Positions 35,892-44,939 of a stretch of DNA of 64,000 nt are shown piece by piece. Every line of letters starts with the position of its first letter. Positions within the stretch are counted from its first letter, which is position 1. The DNA comes from an uncultured Succiniclasticum sp. (GTDB lineage: Bacteria; Bacillota; Negativicutes; Acidaminococcales; Acidaminococcaceae). The notes below the pieces were generated by a model. It did not search any database, was not told the DNA's origin, and worked only from the letters and a program-made list of their open reading frames with translations. The DNA lies in contig CADCHY010000005.1 of NCBI GenBank assembly GCA_902801365.1, positions 1 through 64,000 of the forward strand, written 5' to 3'. The position numbers were made by a program, and so were the translations under genes.

Positions 35892-37034
35892 TCATTTTAT
35901 CCTGAACTTACGGCATTGGGCGATTTCCTTCCAGGTCAGAAAGACAACGGCAATGTTTTCCCGGTTGTATGTGTAAGACACCCACAACCCGTTAAAGGCG
36001 TACGTTAAGGACGGATAACTGAATTCGCCCTTCCCTTTTTCCAGCCGCAGGAACATTTCCCAGCGGCTGCCGTCTTCCCGGCCCATAAACAGGGCCAGCG
36101 GCGTACGGGCGCCCCAGTTGCCCCGCACCGGGTTGCAGGCCAGAAACAGCCGGCCGCCCGGCACACGGATCACATCAAATCCGCTGTTGTTATTGTACAG
36201 TTCCGTAGGCTGCGGGTCTGTCCAGTGTTTTCCCTCATCATCCGAAACGCTGCTGTAAATATAGCCTTCCGTGCTGCGCATATACATATGCAACCGGCCT
36301 TTGTCCTGCCAGAGGACCGGCTGGATCACGCCGCGCCCGTTAAAACTCTGCGCGCTGAGAGGCGGCAGTTCGGAAGCCGTTACCGGTTCTGTCTGCCCGT
36401 GTTCCCCAGCGTTCGGCATATTAAGCGCCAGCAGGTTCAGCCCCAGTAACGCGGTACGGTTCCAGGTGATGCCGTAATTATCGCTGTAATCGCAGAAGCA
36501 CTGCCAGTCGCCCCGCTCAATGCTCCCCCCCGCGCAGATACGTCCGGAAGGAAGGAGGATGGGTTTTGTCCTCACCGGACCGCGCCCTCCGGTGGCGTCG
36601 CCCGGTACCAGCGGACGGGGATGTCCCCAATATACCGGGTCAGTCCGGCTCAGCATGACCATGGTCTTCCAGTCCGCAATTTTATTCCCGGTTTTAAAAA
36701 ACAGCAGCACATGCTCGTGCTGTACCAGCAGCACCGGGTTCCAGCATGCCTCCGGCATGTTCGTGATGCAGACCGGCTCCGTCCAGTCGCAGGATACCGC
36801 CAATGTTTCCTGCACGCGCCCGTCATGAATATGCTCCCGGTTGCTGTCCTGCTTTTTCTTATTCACCGCGGAATAACGGGGTCTGCCTACAGAGAAATAA
36901 ATCTCCGTATCCGCCGCGCCTTCCCTGCTGCCGCCGAACCAGACGCACAGCAGCGATCCGTTAGGCAGCGCCGTCAGACAGCTGCCGTGGCACATGGTGG
37001 TCGGCAATGTTTTGCATATCAGTTGTTTAAACAA
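35892..37034 (-). CDS. Sialidase-superfamily protein (BNR/Asp-box, COG4692-like)
   Basis: 380 residues, six-bladed beta-propeller family. Asp-box motifs are visible (SDNYGITWNR and SDDEGKHWTDP), as are an N-terminal FGGSREG arginine region and GPVRTKP. There is no signal peptide, so the protein should be cytoplasmic. Relatives are annotated as predicted neuraminidases but few are tested. It lies 79 bp upstream of tctC on the same strand, so it may act on an imported sugar acid or conjugate; this is inference. Confidence 0.78.
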   Translation of the reverse strand: MFKQLICKTLPTTMCHGSCLTALPNGSLLCVWFGGSREGAADTEIYFSVGRPRYSAVNKKKQDSNREHIHDGRVQETLAVSCDWTEPVCITNMPEACWNPVLLVQHEHVLLFFKTGNKIADWKTMVMLSRTDPVYWGHPRPLVPGDATGGRGPVRTKPILLPSGRICAGGSIERGDWQCFCDYSDNYGITWNRTALLGLNLLALNMPNAGEHGQTEPVTASELPPLSAQSFNGRGVIQPVLWQDKGRLHMYMRSTEGYIYSSVSDDEGKHWTDPQPTELYNNNSGFDVIRVPGGRLFLACNPVRGNWGARTPLALFMGREDGSRWEMFLRLEKGKGEFSYPSLTYAFNGLWVSYTYNRENIAVVFLTWKEIAQCRKFRIK

Positions 37035-37096
37035 AAAAGGTCACACCTTTCTTTGTTTTTTGTTATTCTTATTTTACCATTTCATCTAAAAATTCG

Positions 37097-37134
37097 CAAA
37101 AAAATACAGGGCTTCGGCATAAAACCAAAGCCCC
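37097..37134 (-). terminator. Terminator after serC
   Basis: GGGCTTTGG/CCGAAGCCC (37109-37133) with one G-U pair; the minus-strand tail is TGTATTTTTTTGCG. Confidence 0.85.
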
Positions 37135-37165
37135 GGTTCACAAACCCAGGTATTCAAACAGTTCG

Positions 37166-38251
37166 TTATTTGTTTTTCTGATAGAATTCCTCCATGAACT
37201 GCGCCAGCGCTTCACAGCCTGCCAGCGGCATGGCGTTGTAAATGGAAGCGCGGATACCGCCTACGCTGCGGTGACCTTTCAGTCCGCCCAGCCCGCGCTG
37301 TTTGCCTTCCTCCACAAATTTTGCTTCCAGTTCTTTGGAAGGCAGGTTGAAGGTCACGTTCATGATGGAACGGCTGGCCTTTTCCGCCCGGCCTTTGTAA
37401 AATTCCGGATACTTGTCCAGCAGCGCATACAACAGGGCCGCTTTTTTCCGGTTCACGGCTTCCATGGCCGCCAGGCCGCCCTGCTTCTTCAGCCACTTTG
37501 CCACCTTGCCTACGATGTAGATTGCGAACACCGGCGGCGTGTTGTACAGGGAATCTTTGTTCAGTATGGTTTCATAGTTCATCATGACGGGCAGCTTTTT
37601 GTCGCGGCCTGCCACGTAATCCTTCTTCGCAATAATCAGGACCACACCGGCGGGCCCGATATTCTTCTGTGCCCCGCTGTAAATCAGGGAGAACTTCTCT
37701 ACCGGGAAGGGGCGGGACAGAATTTCCGAAGACATGTCCGCGATCAGGGGCACGTCTCCCGTTTCCGGATACGCAAAATACTCCGTGCCTTCAATGGTAT
37801 TGTTACCGGTAATGTGCAGGTATGCGCAGTTTTCCGGCAGTTCCACTTCTTCCGGGCGGGGCACCCGGTCGTAACCCCGGTCTTTGGAGCTGAACACCTT
37901 CACCGCCTTGCCCACTTTTTCCGCTTCTTCAAAAGCTTTATCAGAGAAGGAACCGGTGTCGGAATAAGCCGCCGTCATCCCTTCTTTCAAAAAGTTGCAG
38001 GGCACGCAGCTGAACTGCAGGCTGCCGCCGCCGCCCATAAAGAAGATGCCGTAATCGTCCGGCAGATTCAGCAGGTCCTTAATATCCTGCTTGGTTTCTT
38101 CCAGCACTTTTTCAAAGGCAGGGCTGCGATGGCTGATCTCCAGGATGGACATCCCGGTATTGTTAAAATCCAGCAGTTCCGCCTGTACTTCTTCCAGTAC
38201 TTCCAGAGGCAGGGCCGCAGGGCCCGCGTTAAAATTGAATATCCGGCTCAC
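37166..38251 (-). CDS. serC: Phosphoserine aminotransferase
   Basis: 361 residues, a PLP enzyme of class V that makes 3-phosphoserine from 3-phosphohydroxypyruvate and glutamate. Visible: FNAGPAALP at the start, MGGGGSLQF, the PLP lysine in SGAQKNIGPAG, and HRSVGGIRAS near the end. It follows the DUF1015 gene by 32 bp in one transcript. No serA is in the window. Confidence 0.95.
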   Translation of the reverse strand: MSRIFNFNAGPAALPLEVLEEVQAELLDFNNTGMSILEISHRSPAFEKVLEETKQDIKDLLNLPDDYGIFFMGGGGSLQFSCVPCNFLKEGMTAAYSDTGSFSDKAFEEAEKVGKAVKVFSSKDRGYDRVPRPEEVELPENCAYLHITGNNTIEGTEYFAYPETGDVPLIADMSSEILSRPFPVEKFSLIYSGAQKNIGPAGVVLIIAKKDYVAGRDKKLPVMMNYETILNKDSLYNTPPVFAIYIVGKVAKWLKKQGGLAAMEAVNRKKAALLYALLDKYPEFYKGRAEKASRSIMNVTFNLPSKELEAKFVEEGKQRGLGGLKGHRSVGGIRASIYNAMPLAGCEALAQFMEEFYQKNK

Positions 38252-38283
38252 GTTGATTACTCCTTTTCACAAAATTATATAAA

Positions 38284-39537
38284 TTACTGTAAATCTTCCA
38301 GCAGATGCACCACCATGCCGTCCCTTAATTTGGGTTCAAACCAGGTGGATTTGGGCGGCATGATCTGCCCCGCATCCGCAACGGTCATGACTTCCTGCAT
38401 CAGGGTGGGATACATGGAAAAGGCCACGGCAAATTTGCCGCTGTCCACCTTGCGTTCCAGTTCTTCCAGACCCCGGATACCGCCCACAAAACCAATGCGG
38501 TCATCCGTGCGGGGATCGCCGATTTTCAGAACCGGCGCCAGCAGATTGTTTTGCAGAATGGAAACATCCAATGCGGCAATCGTATCCTTCGGGTCAAAGG
38601 TTCCCTCTTTGGCTTTCAGTTCGTACCAGCGCCCTGCCAGATACATGCCGAAGGTATGGCGCGCCTCCGGATGATACGCTTTCCGAACCGGTTTAATCAG
38701 GAACTTTTCTTCCACGGCCCGCATGAACGTGATTTCACTGCAACCGGCCAGATCGGCCACGACACGGTTGTAGTCCAGTATCTCCATCATGTTGTCGGGA
38801 AAGATGACAGCCTGAAAATACTCATATTCTGCATTCGTATCCTTTGCGCCTGTTTCTTTTTCCATCTGGTCTGCCACGCGCATGGCCCCTGCGCAGCGAT
38901 GATGACCGTCCGCAATATAAAAGGCAGGTACCGCCTCAAAGAGACTAATGATTTCCCGGATCTGTACCGGGTCGTCTACTACATACAGGGTATTGCGCAC
39001 CCCGTCTTCCGCGATAAAGTTGATGACCGGTTCCCGCTCTGCCATCAGCTTCAGAATGTACGAACTGATTTCCGGACGCTTCCGGTAGGTCAGGAACACC
39101 GGACCTGTCTGGGCTTTCGTCACGGTAATGTGACGCACCCGGTCCTGCTCCTTTTCGGTCCTGGTCAGTTCGTGCCGGCGGATGGTGCCGTTACGGTATT
39201 CTTCCACTGCCGCCGTTGCCACCAGCCCGATCTGGATATGCTGGTTCATCCGCTGCCGGTAAATGTAAAAGCAGGGCGTCTTGTCCTGCTGCATTTTGCC
39301 GCCGGTAACATAGCTGACCAGATTCTCCCTGGCTTTTGCGTAGACTTCATCACTGTAGGCATCTGTGCCCTCGGGCAGCGTGGCTTCCGATTTGGTAACT
39401 GTTAAAAAGCTGAATGGATCCGCCGCGATTTTAGCGCGGGCTTCTTCCGTGTCCATTACGTCGTAGGGCAGCGATGCGATTTTCGCCGCCAATTCCGATT
39501 CCGGTCTCAATCCTCTGAAGGGTCTTACCGTTGCCAT
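38284..39537 (-). CDS. DUF1015 family protein, serine-operon partner
   Basis: 417 residues with the DUF1015 N-terminus (RPFRGLRPESELAAKIASLPYDV) and the conserved IADGHHRCAGA segment, which looks like a metal or phosphate site. It is often beside serA/serC in Firmicutes, which suggests a role in serine or phosphoserine metabolism. The biochemical activity is not established. It is first in the operon with a strong promoter and a 135-nt leader. Confidence 0.88.
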   Translation of the reverse strand: MATVRPFRGLRPESELAAKIASLPYDVMDTEEARAKIAADPFSFLTVTKSEATLPEGTDAYSDEVYAKARENLVSYVTGGKMQQDKTPCFYIYRQRMNQHIQIGLVATAAVEEYRNGTIRRHELTRTEKEQDRVRHITVTKAQTGPVFLTYRKRPEISSYILKLMAEREPVINFIAEDGVRNTLYVVDDPVQIREIISLFEAVPAFYIADGHHRCAGAMRVADQMEKETGAKDTNAEYEYFQAVIFPDNMMEILDYNRVVADLAGCSEITFMRAVEEKFLIKPVRKAYHPEARHTFGMYLAGRWYELKAKEGTFDPKDTIAALDVSILQNNLLAPVLKIGDPRTDDRIGFVGGIRGLEELERKVDSGKFAVAFSMYPTLMQEVMTVADAGQIMPPKSTWFEPKLRDGMVVHLLEDLQ

Positions 39538-39576
39538 AGAAAACCTCCTGTATAAAAACCATAAACACCGTTCTCA

Positions 39577-39640
39577 GGAAAAGCATTCGCAAAACCGTGT
39601 ATACTTATGCCATTCCCGATGTTTTGCTCATTTCTTTTCC
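39577..39640 (-). repeat. Dispersed hairpin repeat in the DUF1015 leader
   Basis: GGAAAAG (39577-39583) pairs with CTTTTCC (39634-39640) and, inside, GCAAAAC (39589-39595) with GTTTTGC (39621-39627). The core word GAGCAAAACATCGGGAAT on the minus strand recurs in related form at 47286, 53282-53290 and 54090. It lies in the untranslated leader of the DUF1015-serC mRNA, so it could also act as regulatory structure. Confidence 0.65.
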
Positions 39641-39680
39641 CGATTTATAGTTCATTAGTATTATTATAATTAATATCTAA

Positions 39681-39710
39681 TTATAGTAGTAAAAAGAAAC
39701 GAATGTCAAT
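39681..39710 (-). promoter_or_regulatory. Promoter of DUF1015-serC
   Basis: On the minus strand TTGACA (39710-39705), an 18-bp spacer and TATAAT (39686-39681). The region 39538-39879 holds this promoter, the repeat and the azlC promoter; no gene is seen there. Confidence 0.88.
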
Positions 39711-39812
39711 ATATGTTGTGTATCTTTCACAATTATGCTATGCTTTTTTCACAAATCCGGTTTTGTATTTGTAAAAACTGAGACAAAATCAAATTTTATT
39801 TCCTGTACAGAA

Positions 39813-39841
39813 TTGCAGAAAACAGGAACTCGCTATATAAT
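39813..39841 (+). promoter_or_regulatory. Promoter of azlCD
   Basis: TTGCAG (39813-39818), a 17-bp spacer and TATAAT (39836-39841). Confidence 0.75.
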
Positions 39842-39879
39842 TAAGTATTATCACAGTTTTCAAAAGGACGGTTTTTACC

Positions 39880-40575
39880 TTGCATTTTAACAAGAAAGTG
39901 ATCCAGCGGGCCATGCCGATCTATATCGGTTACCTGTTCCTGGGGCTGGCCTGCGGTATTTTGGGACAGCAGGCCCATATCGCTCCCATCGAAGCGTTCA
40001 TTATGAGCATTTTGGCTTACTCGGGAAGCGGGCAGTTCATATGCATCGCCATGCTGCTGGATAACGCCTCGCTGTTTTCCATCCTGGTCACCAATTTTAT
40101 GGTAAGCCTGCGGTACATGTTTTTCTCTACTGCCATGTACCCCCACATTAAAAATTGTTCCCTTCCTTATTCTGTAATCTTCGCCCAGAACATTACCGAC
40201 GAAACCTTCGCGGTAAACCTGGACAGCTTTAATAAGGATAAGGACTGGGATCCGCACCAGGGGCTGGCGTTAGGTTTTTCTCCCTGTCTGGTCTGGGCCA
40301 GCGCCAACTTCATCGGCTGCACGGCGGCGGCCTGGCTGAACCCGCCCACAGAACTGGTTTCCTATATCCTGGTCGCCATGTTCTTAGGCATTTGGAGCAG
40401 CTACCTGCACGATACGGTGTTGCTGATTGCCGGACTGTTGGGCGGCATTCTTTCTGTGCTTCTTTCCTTCGTAGTGCCCTTTAAACTGCACATCGTACTG
40501 GCCACGCTGATCGTTTCTGTCATCGCCTGCTGGCTGGAAGTAAAGCATTCGAAAAAAGAAGAAGCTGACTCCTGA
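39880..40575 (+). CDS. azlC: AzlC-family branched-chain amino-acid exporter, large subunit
   Basis: 231 residues, TTG start after an AAAAGGACGG site. AzlC signature near the N-terminus (MPIYIGYLFLGLACGIL) and ILAYSGSGQFICIAML. AzlCD exports branched-chain amino acids or analogues. It is followed by azlD after 75 bp. Confidence 0.9.
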   Translation: MHFNKKVIQRAMPIYIGYLFLGLACGILGQQAHIAPIEAFIMSILAYSGSGQFICIAMLLDNASLFSILVTNFMVSLRYMFFSTAMYPHIKNCSLPYSVIFAQNITDETFAVNLDSFNKDKDWDPHQGLALGFSPCLVWASANFIGCTAAAWLNPPTELVSYILVAMFLGIWSSYLHDTVLLIAGLLGGILSVLLSFVVPFKLHIVLATLIVSVIACWLEVKHSKKEEADS

Positions 40576-40650
40576 TAATATACAAAACCGCCTCTTCGCT
40601 TACAGAGATTAACACTTGCCGGATAACAGCCGGCAGACTGGAGACTTTAA

Positions 40651-40980
40651 ATGGACAACGAATCCTTATATATCTACGGCGCCACCCTGATGATGGTGAT
40701 TGGCACCTTTTCCTGCCGTGAACTGCCGCTGTTGTTGCTGCGGGGCCGCAAGCTGCCGGACTGGTTCAACATCTGGCTGAAATACATCCCCACCGCTATT
40801 TTCGGTGCGTTGATTTTCCCCGATATTTTCCTGAAAAACAATGCGCTGAACTTTTCCCTGCAGAACTATGGCTTATGGGCTACCATCTGCGCCTTCCCCA
40901 TCGTTTATAAGACACAGTCACTGCCGGTGGCTCTCGTGGCGGGGACGGTTTTCTTCTGCATCTTTAAATACGTAATTTAG
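40651..40980 (+). CDS. azlD: AzlD-family transport protein, small subunit
   Basis: 109 residues with three to four membrane helices. TFSCRELPLLLLRGRKLPDW is typical of AzlD. It has a CTGGAG ribosome site and is the obligate partner of AzlC. Confidence 0.9.
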   Translation: MDNESLYIYGATLMMVIGTFSCRELPLLLLRGRKLPDWFNIWLKYIPTAIFGALIFPDIFLKNNALNFSLQNYGLWATICAFPIVYKTQSLPVALVAGTVFFCIFKYVI

Positions 40981-41042
40981 CAAAAAGTGTTTTGTTTCAG
41001 AATTATAAACTCCATTTTTGTCTTAAGTTTTATGGAGGCTTC

Positions 41043-42707
41043 ATGATGTTTCCTGCAAGTAAAAAACAAATCAGTACAATTGCCGTTGCACTGATTTTTT
41101 CTTTTTATACAACTGTAACAACTGCAGCACCTGCAGCACCGGCGGTTCGCGCCCCAGGCACTTCTGCCGGAACGGTTCCCCGGCAGACTTCCGCGCAATC
41201 AACAACAACCACGCCTCAATCTGTTACGGAACCTGTGCAGGCTTCACAACCTGTAACAGAAAAAACGGAAAGCGCACCAATGACACCGGCACCTGTTGAA
41301 ACAATGCAGCCTGTTGCTGTTTCGCCCGCCACAACGGGTAACGCGCCTGCTGCAATTAAGCCGGTCACAACAACACGTCCAAAAGAAACCGAAACAGTCA
41401 AACCTGTCTCAACGAAAAAACAAAACACACCCGTTGTCCCCGGACATCCCTTCCGCATCCAGAACAGAGAGGAGAATTACAACTCCCTGTTATCCAAAAC
41501 AGCAACCCGGAAACTGGACGCCGCCCTGGCAGATATGATTGGCGGTTACGGAGAAAAAGTCCCGGGTCTGGCAGTCATCGTGTACAGGAACGGCAAGGAA
41601 GTGTACCGCAATATGATGGGCAACCGCTTCCTCAGTCCCCGGAACAAAAACTGGAACCTGCCCTTAACCTCCGAAAGCCGTTTCCGTGTTGCATCTATTT
41701 CCAAAATCTTTACTGCCGCAGGCTATATGAAGCTGGTGGAAGAAGGCAAAATCAATCTGGACGAGGACGTAAGCCGTTATCTTGGTTTTACCCTGCGGAA
41801 TCCGAGCTATCCCAACAGGGTCATCACTTCCCGGATGCTGCTGTCCCACACTTCTTCCATCCGGGACTACCCCACACCTTATGTGCCTTTTAAAAGCAAC
41901 GTCAAATCCTTTTTTACCTCAGCGGACTGCTGGACAAGAGGCAAAGCGCCCGGCTCGTACTTCAGCTATTGCAACCTGAATTTCGTGCTGCTGGCTACCA
42001 TTATGGAAAAAGTGTCCGGCCAGCGTTTTGACAAATACATGACGAAGAACGTGCTGAAGCCCCTGGACATCAAAGGCAGCTTCAACCTCCGGGATTTTTC
42101 CTCTTCTGACCTTCAAAAAATGGGCACCCTGTACCGAAAGACAAAAGGAGAGTCGGGCCGCTACTACGCCCAGATCGACGACCGGCCTATCGATTTACCA
42201 AGTGCTTCCCTGCTTTCCAGTTACCGCCCCGGAACCAACGCCGGCATCTTTTCCCCTCAGGGAGGACTGCGGATTTCCCCGGAAGAACTGGCCCACATGC
42301 TGCAAATGCTGATGAATCAGGGCAACTATAGAGGAAGAGAAGTCTTAAAACCGGCTACTGTGCAGTTGATGGAAAAACAAGTTTGGAAATACGATCCGTT
42401 AACACCTAACGGAGATATTGAAAACAGCTGTATCGAAAGCTATGGCCTGCCCCTGGAGTACTTCAGCGGCAACGGTTCCACCAGACCCGCCCCCAACCGG
42501 CCTGACTTTGATATGGTCGGGCATCTGGGAGAAGCCTACGGTTTTATCGGCGGCCTCATGTGGCAACCCGGTACAAAGAACGGATTCATCTTCCTGCAGA
42601 ACGGCTTCGCCACAGACTACAAACACAACAAAGGACGTTACAGCCGCAACTACCGCTGGGAAGAGAACTTCATGAAGACTATTATCGAAAACGTTTTTCC
42701 GGAATAA
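41043..42707 (+). CDS. Secreted serine hydrolase of the beta-lactamase/PBP4*/esterase family
   Basis: 554 residues from the ATG at 41043 (GGAGG upstream). Signal peptide to about residue 28, then a Thr/Pro/Ala-rich low-complexity linker (30-130) and a class C beta-lactamase-like domain. The catalytic SxxK is S218-ISK, the YxN motif is YCN at 309-311, and GHLGEAYGF supplies the third motif. It may act on peptidoglycan peptides or esters; it is not shown to be a resistance enzyme. The linker implies tethering or crossing of the wall. It follows azlD by 62 bp and ends at a terminator. Confidence 0.85.
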   Translation: MMFPASKKQISTIAVALIFSFYTTVTTAAPAAPAVRAPGTSAGTVPRQTSAQSTTTTPQSVTEPVQASQPVTEKTESAPMTPAPVETMQPVAVSPATTGNAPAAIKPVTTTRPKETETVKPVSTKKQNTPVVPGHPFRIQNREENYNSLLSKTATRKLDAALADMIGGYGEKVPGLAVIVYRNGKEVYRNMMGNRFLSPRNKNWNLPLTSESRFRVASISKIFTAAGYMKLVEEGKINLDEDVSRYLGFTLRNPSYPNRVITSRMLLSHTSSIRDYPTPYVPFKSNVKSFFTSADCWTRGKAPGSYFSYCNLNFVLLATIMEKVSGQRFDKYMTKNVLKPLDIKGSFNLRDFSSSDLQKMGTLYRKTKGESGRYYAQIDDRPIDLPSASLLSSYRPGTNAGIFSPQGGLRISPEELAHMLQMLMNQGNYRGREVLKPATVQLMEKQVWKYDPLTPNGDIENSCIESYGLPLEYFSGNGSTRPAPNRPDFDMVGHLGEAYGFIGGLMWQPGTKNGFIFLQNGFATDYKHNKGRYSRNYRWEENFMKTIIENVFPE

Positions 42708-42711
42708 AACG

Positions 42712-42742
42712 AATCCGGTCACTTAAGTGACCGGATTTTTTT
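42712..42742. terminator. Terminator after the serine hydrolase gene
   Basis: A near-perfect palindrome AATCCGGTCACTT/AAGTGACCGGATT (42712-42737) followed by T7. It may be read on both strands. Confidence 0.88.
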
Positions 42743-42851
42743 CGTAACTTCAGTCGTGGTGCGGCTTTTGAGCCTGCTTTCTGTTAATATATATAGACAG
42801 CGTTAAATGTCCTGTTGTTCATTAACTTTTCATACAAACATTTTAACTGCT

Positions 42852-44696
42852 TTATTCGGGAAAGCTGTCACTGCGCCGACCCGCCAGTTTCATCTTTTTC
42901 AGTTTCCATGTGTTATGTATCACCAGCACCGCCGCCACAATCGTAACCGTAAGCAGCATCCATGGTTTCAGCATAGGGCCGCCAAACAGGGCTGCAATAC
43001 CCAGTGCAAAGGGCATCAGCACGAGATTACAGATACAGACCTTTCGCACGTTGTCTTTAATGGTTTCCACGCAGGCACGGCTCAACGTAAAGGTAGCCGC
43101 CACGTTGCGCAGATCGTTGTCGGTCAGTACCACCTGGGCCGCTTTCCACACGGTTTTGGTGCCGCTGCCTACGGCAAAGCCGAAGTCTGCGCACTCCAGC
43201 GCCGGGGCATCATTGTCCCCGTCGCCAACCACTGCCACCACTTCGCCGCCCTTTCGGAAAGTCTGTACCAGCTGTGCCTTATGGGTGGGCAGCAGTTCCG
43301 CCGCCACCCGGTCCGCGCCTGCCAGCCTGCCTAAATACAGTCCGGCCCGTTTATTATCCCCGGTCATCACGGATGTGACAATGTTCATCTCTTTTAACCG
43401 GCGCATAGCTTCCGGCGTTTCTTTCCGCAGCTCATCGGAGAATCCGAAAATGGCGTACAGTGTGCGTCCCACCGTCAGGTACCACACGGTTTTGCCCGCG
43501 TCCGACATCTGTTCCACATACCCGTTGGTTTCCGCCGGAATCCGGGCATAGCGTTTCACAAATTCCAGGGAACCCAGCCGGATGTTTTCTTTAAAGCAGC
43601 GGGCGCTGTGCCAACCTTCCGGAGTGGACTGTACCTCTGTCACCAAAGGCAGTTTGCAGCCTTCCGCCGCCGCCCGCACCGCTGCAGCTTCCGGGAGATT
43701 GCTGTCCTGCAGCATGGCTGCTGCCAGACTCAGCAGTCCCGGTTCAGAACCGTTGTTGAAGATATGGATATCCGTCAGTACCGGGTGTCCGATAGTCAGG
43801 GTTCCTGTTTTATCAAAAATAATCAGCGACGTTTCACCGGCATCACCTAAAACCGTTCCGTCCCGGAGCAGGATGTTCTGCCCCGCCGCTTTTTGCACCG
43901 CCGTAAAGGCAGCCGCGCTGACAGCGGGCAGCAGCAACACCGGGCAGCAGCAGACAAAGATGGACATGGCAATCTGCCAGATGGGGAAGGTTGCCTTTCC
44001 GGTAAAGAAAAAGCTGAGGCAGGCCACGATGGCCAGCAGGATAGATCCGCTAACCAGCCACATGGACGGCAGATCCAGAAACTGCGGCAGGGGCGCCTTG
44101 CACCAGCGATCCAGATAGGCGCTGCCCAACGTCGCCGTCACGCACATGCCGATATAAGCAGGAAACAGCGGCGGCAGATTCCCATAAGGTTGACCAAGGA
44201 TAAGATGGACGGCAGTATACAGACCACCCGTAACGACAGCAACGGTACTGATTAGCAGTAGCACCTCCGCGGAAGGGATACGCTCCTGCAGATCCTGCAG
44301 CGCCTGCTGATAAAACTGACGGCCTGCGTAGAGGATGGGAGCTAACAAAACCAGCTGAAGTACGCCGCGCAAATTGACCGCTTCATATGCCCCCGGCAGG
44401 TCAAACAGGCTGGCCCGGATGCCAGCAGATACCAGTAACGGCGCGATTTCTGTCCAAGCCGCGACCACCAGCAGTGGGACCAGACACAGCAGCGCCAGTT
44501 TTAACCGGGAAATCTGTCCGGCTACCGCCCGGCCTTTCCGTTTAGGCCGCTGCCTGGGCTTAGACTGAGGCGTCGCGTCCTGTTCCGCAGCGTTAATAGA
44601 TGCCGTGTCAACTTCCTGGACTGTGGAGGCAGGTTTCACTGCTTCGTCCGTGCTTTTATTATTCACTTCATAATCTGTTATGTTTTCTGATTTCAT
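42852..44696 (-). CDS. Degenerate P1B-type ATPase lacking the actuator domain
   Basis: 614 residues from the ATG at 44696 (GGAGC 9 nt upstream; an ATG 12 codons earlier is possible). A charged N-terminal tail without a metal-binding HMA domain is followed by about eight membrane helices and a HAD P-domain: DKTGTLT (295-301), TGDN (445-448), GDGDNDAP (491-498). No TGE motif or actuator domain (about 120 residues) exists: helix 4 ends at DRW (196-198) and the next helix begins about residue 210. The transmembrane CPC motif is CPV in CCCPV (249-253), and the nucleotide-domain HP is LP (SNLPEA). Normal metal pumping is therefore doubtful; the reading frame is intact. Confidence 0.82.
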   Translation of the reverse strand: MKSENITDYEVNNKSTDEAVKPASTVQEVDTASINAAEQDATPQSKPRQRPKRKGRAVAGQISRLKLALLCLVPLLVVAAWTEIAPLLVSAGIRASLFDLPGAYEAVNLRGVLQLVLLAPILYAGRQFYQQALQDLQERIPSAEVLLLISTVAVVTGGLYTAVHLILGQPYGNLPPLFPAYIGMCVTATLGSAYLDRWCKAPLPQFLDLPSMWLVSGSILLAIVACLSFFFTGKATFPIWQIAMSIFVCCCPVLLLPAVSAAAFTAVQKAAGQNILLRDGTVLGDAGETSLIIFDKTGTLTIGHPVLTDIHIFNNGSEPGLLSLAAAMLQDSNLPEAAAVRAAAEGCKLPLVTEVQSTPEGWHSARCFKENIRLGSLEFVKRYARIPAETNGYVEQMSDAGKTVWYLTVGRTLYAIFGFSDELRKETPEAMRRLKEMNIVTSVMTGDNKRAGLYLGRLAGADRVAAELLPTHKAQLVQTFRKGGEVVAVVGDGDNDAPALECADFGFAVGSGTKTVWKAAQVVLTDNDLRNVAATFTLSRACVETIKDNVRKVCICNLVLMPFALGIAALFGGPMLKPWMLLTVTIVAAVLVIHNTWKLKKMKLAGRRSDSFPE

Positions 44697-44741
44697 GCAC
44701 ACAAAGCTCCGAAAAATAGTATCGTAATCCACTTCATACTA

Positions 44742-44770
44742 ATCTTAACAAGGCAGACTTTTCTTGTCAA
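44742..44770 (-). promoter_or_regulatory. Promoter of the P-type ATPase-like gene
   Basis: On the minus strand TTGACA (44770-44765), a 17-bp spacer and TAAGAT (44747-44742). On the plus strand a TATAAT at 44802-44807 may serve the Memo gene, but no good -35 is visible. Confidence 0.8.
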
Positions 44771-44939
44771 TTTTGCTGATACGTTTCTTCGCGTTTTGCT
44801 GTATAATGTAAGAAAGAAAAATAATTCAAGCGTGATGCATGTAATGTTTTTCCGATGTCTCTCAACTTCACCAAAATCTGCACCAGAAGCAGACAGCTTG
44901 TTCAATTTGTAAACAGCAATGCAGAAAGGAGATCTCATC

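Noticed and set aside
37271..38674. A 467-codon plus-strand frame opposite serC and DUF1015
   Set aside because: Crosses two real genes and their gap; shadow of both.
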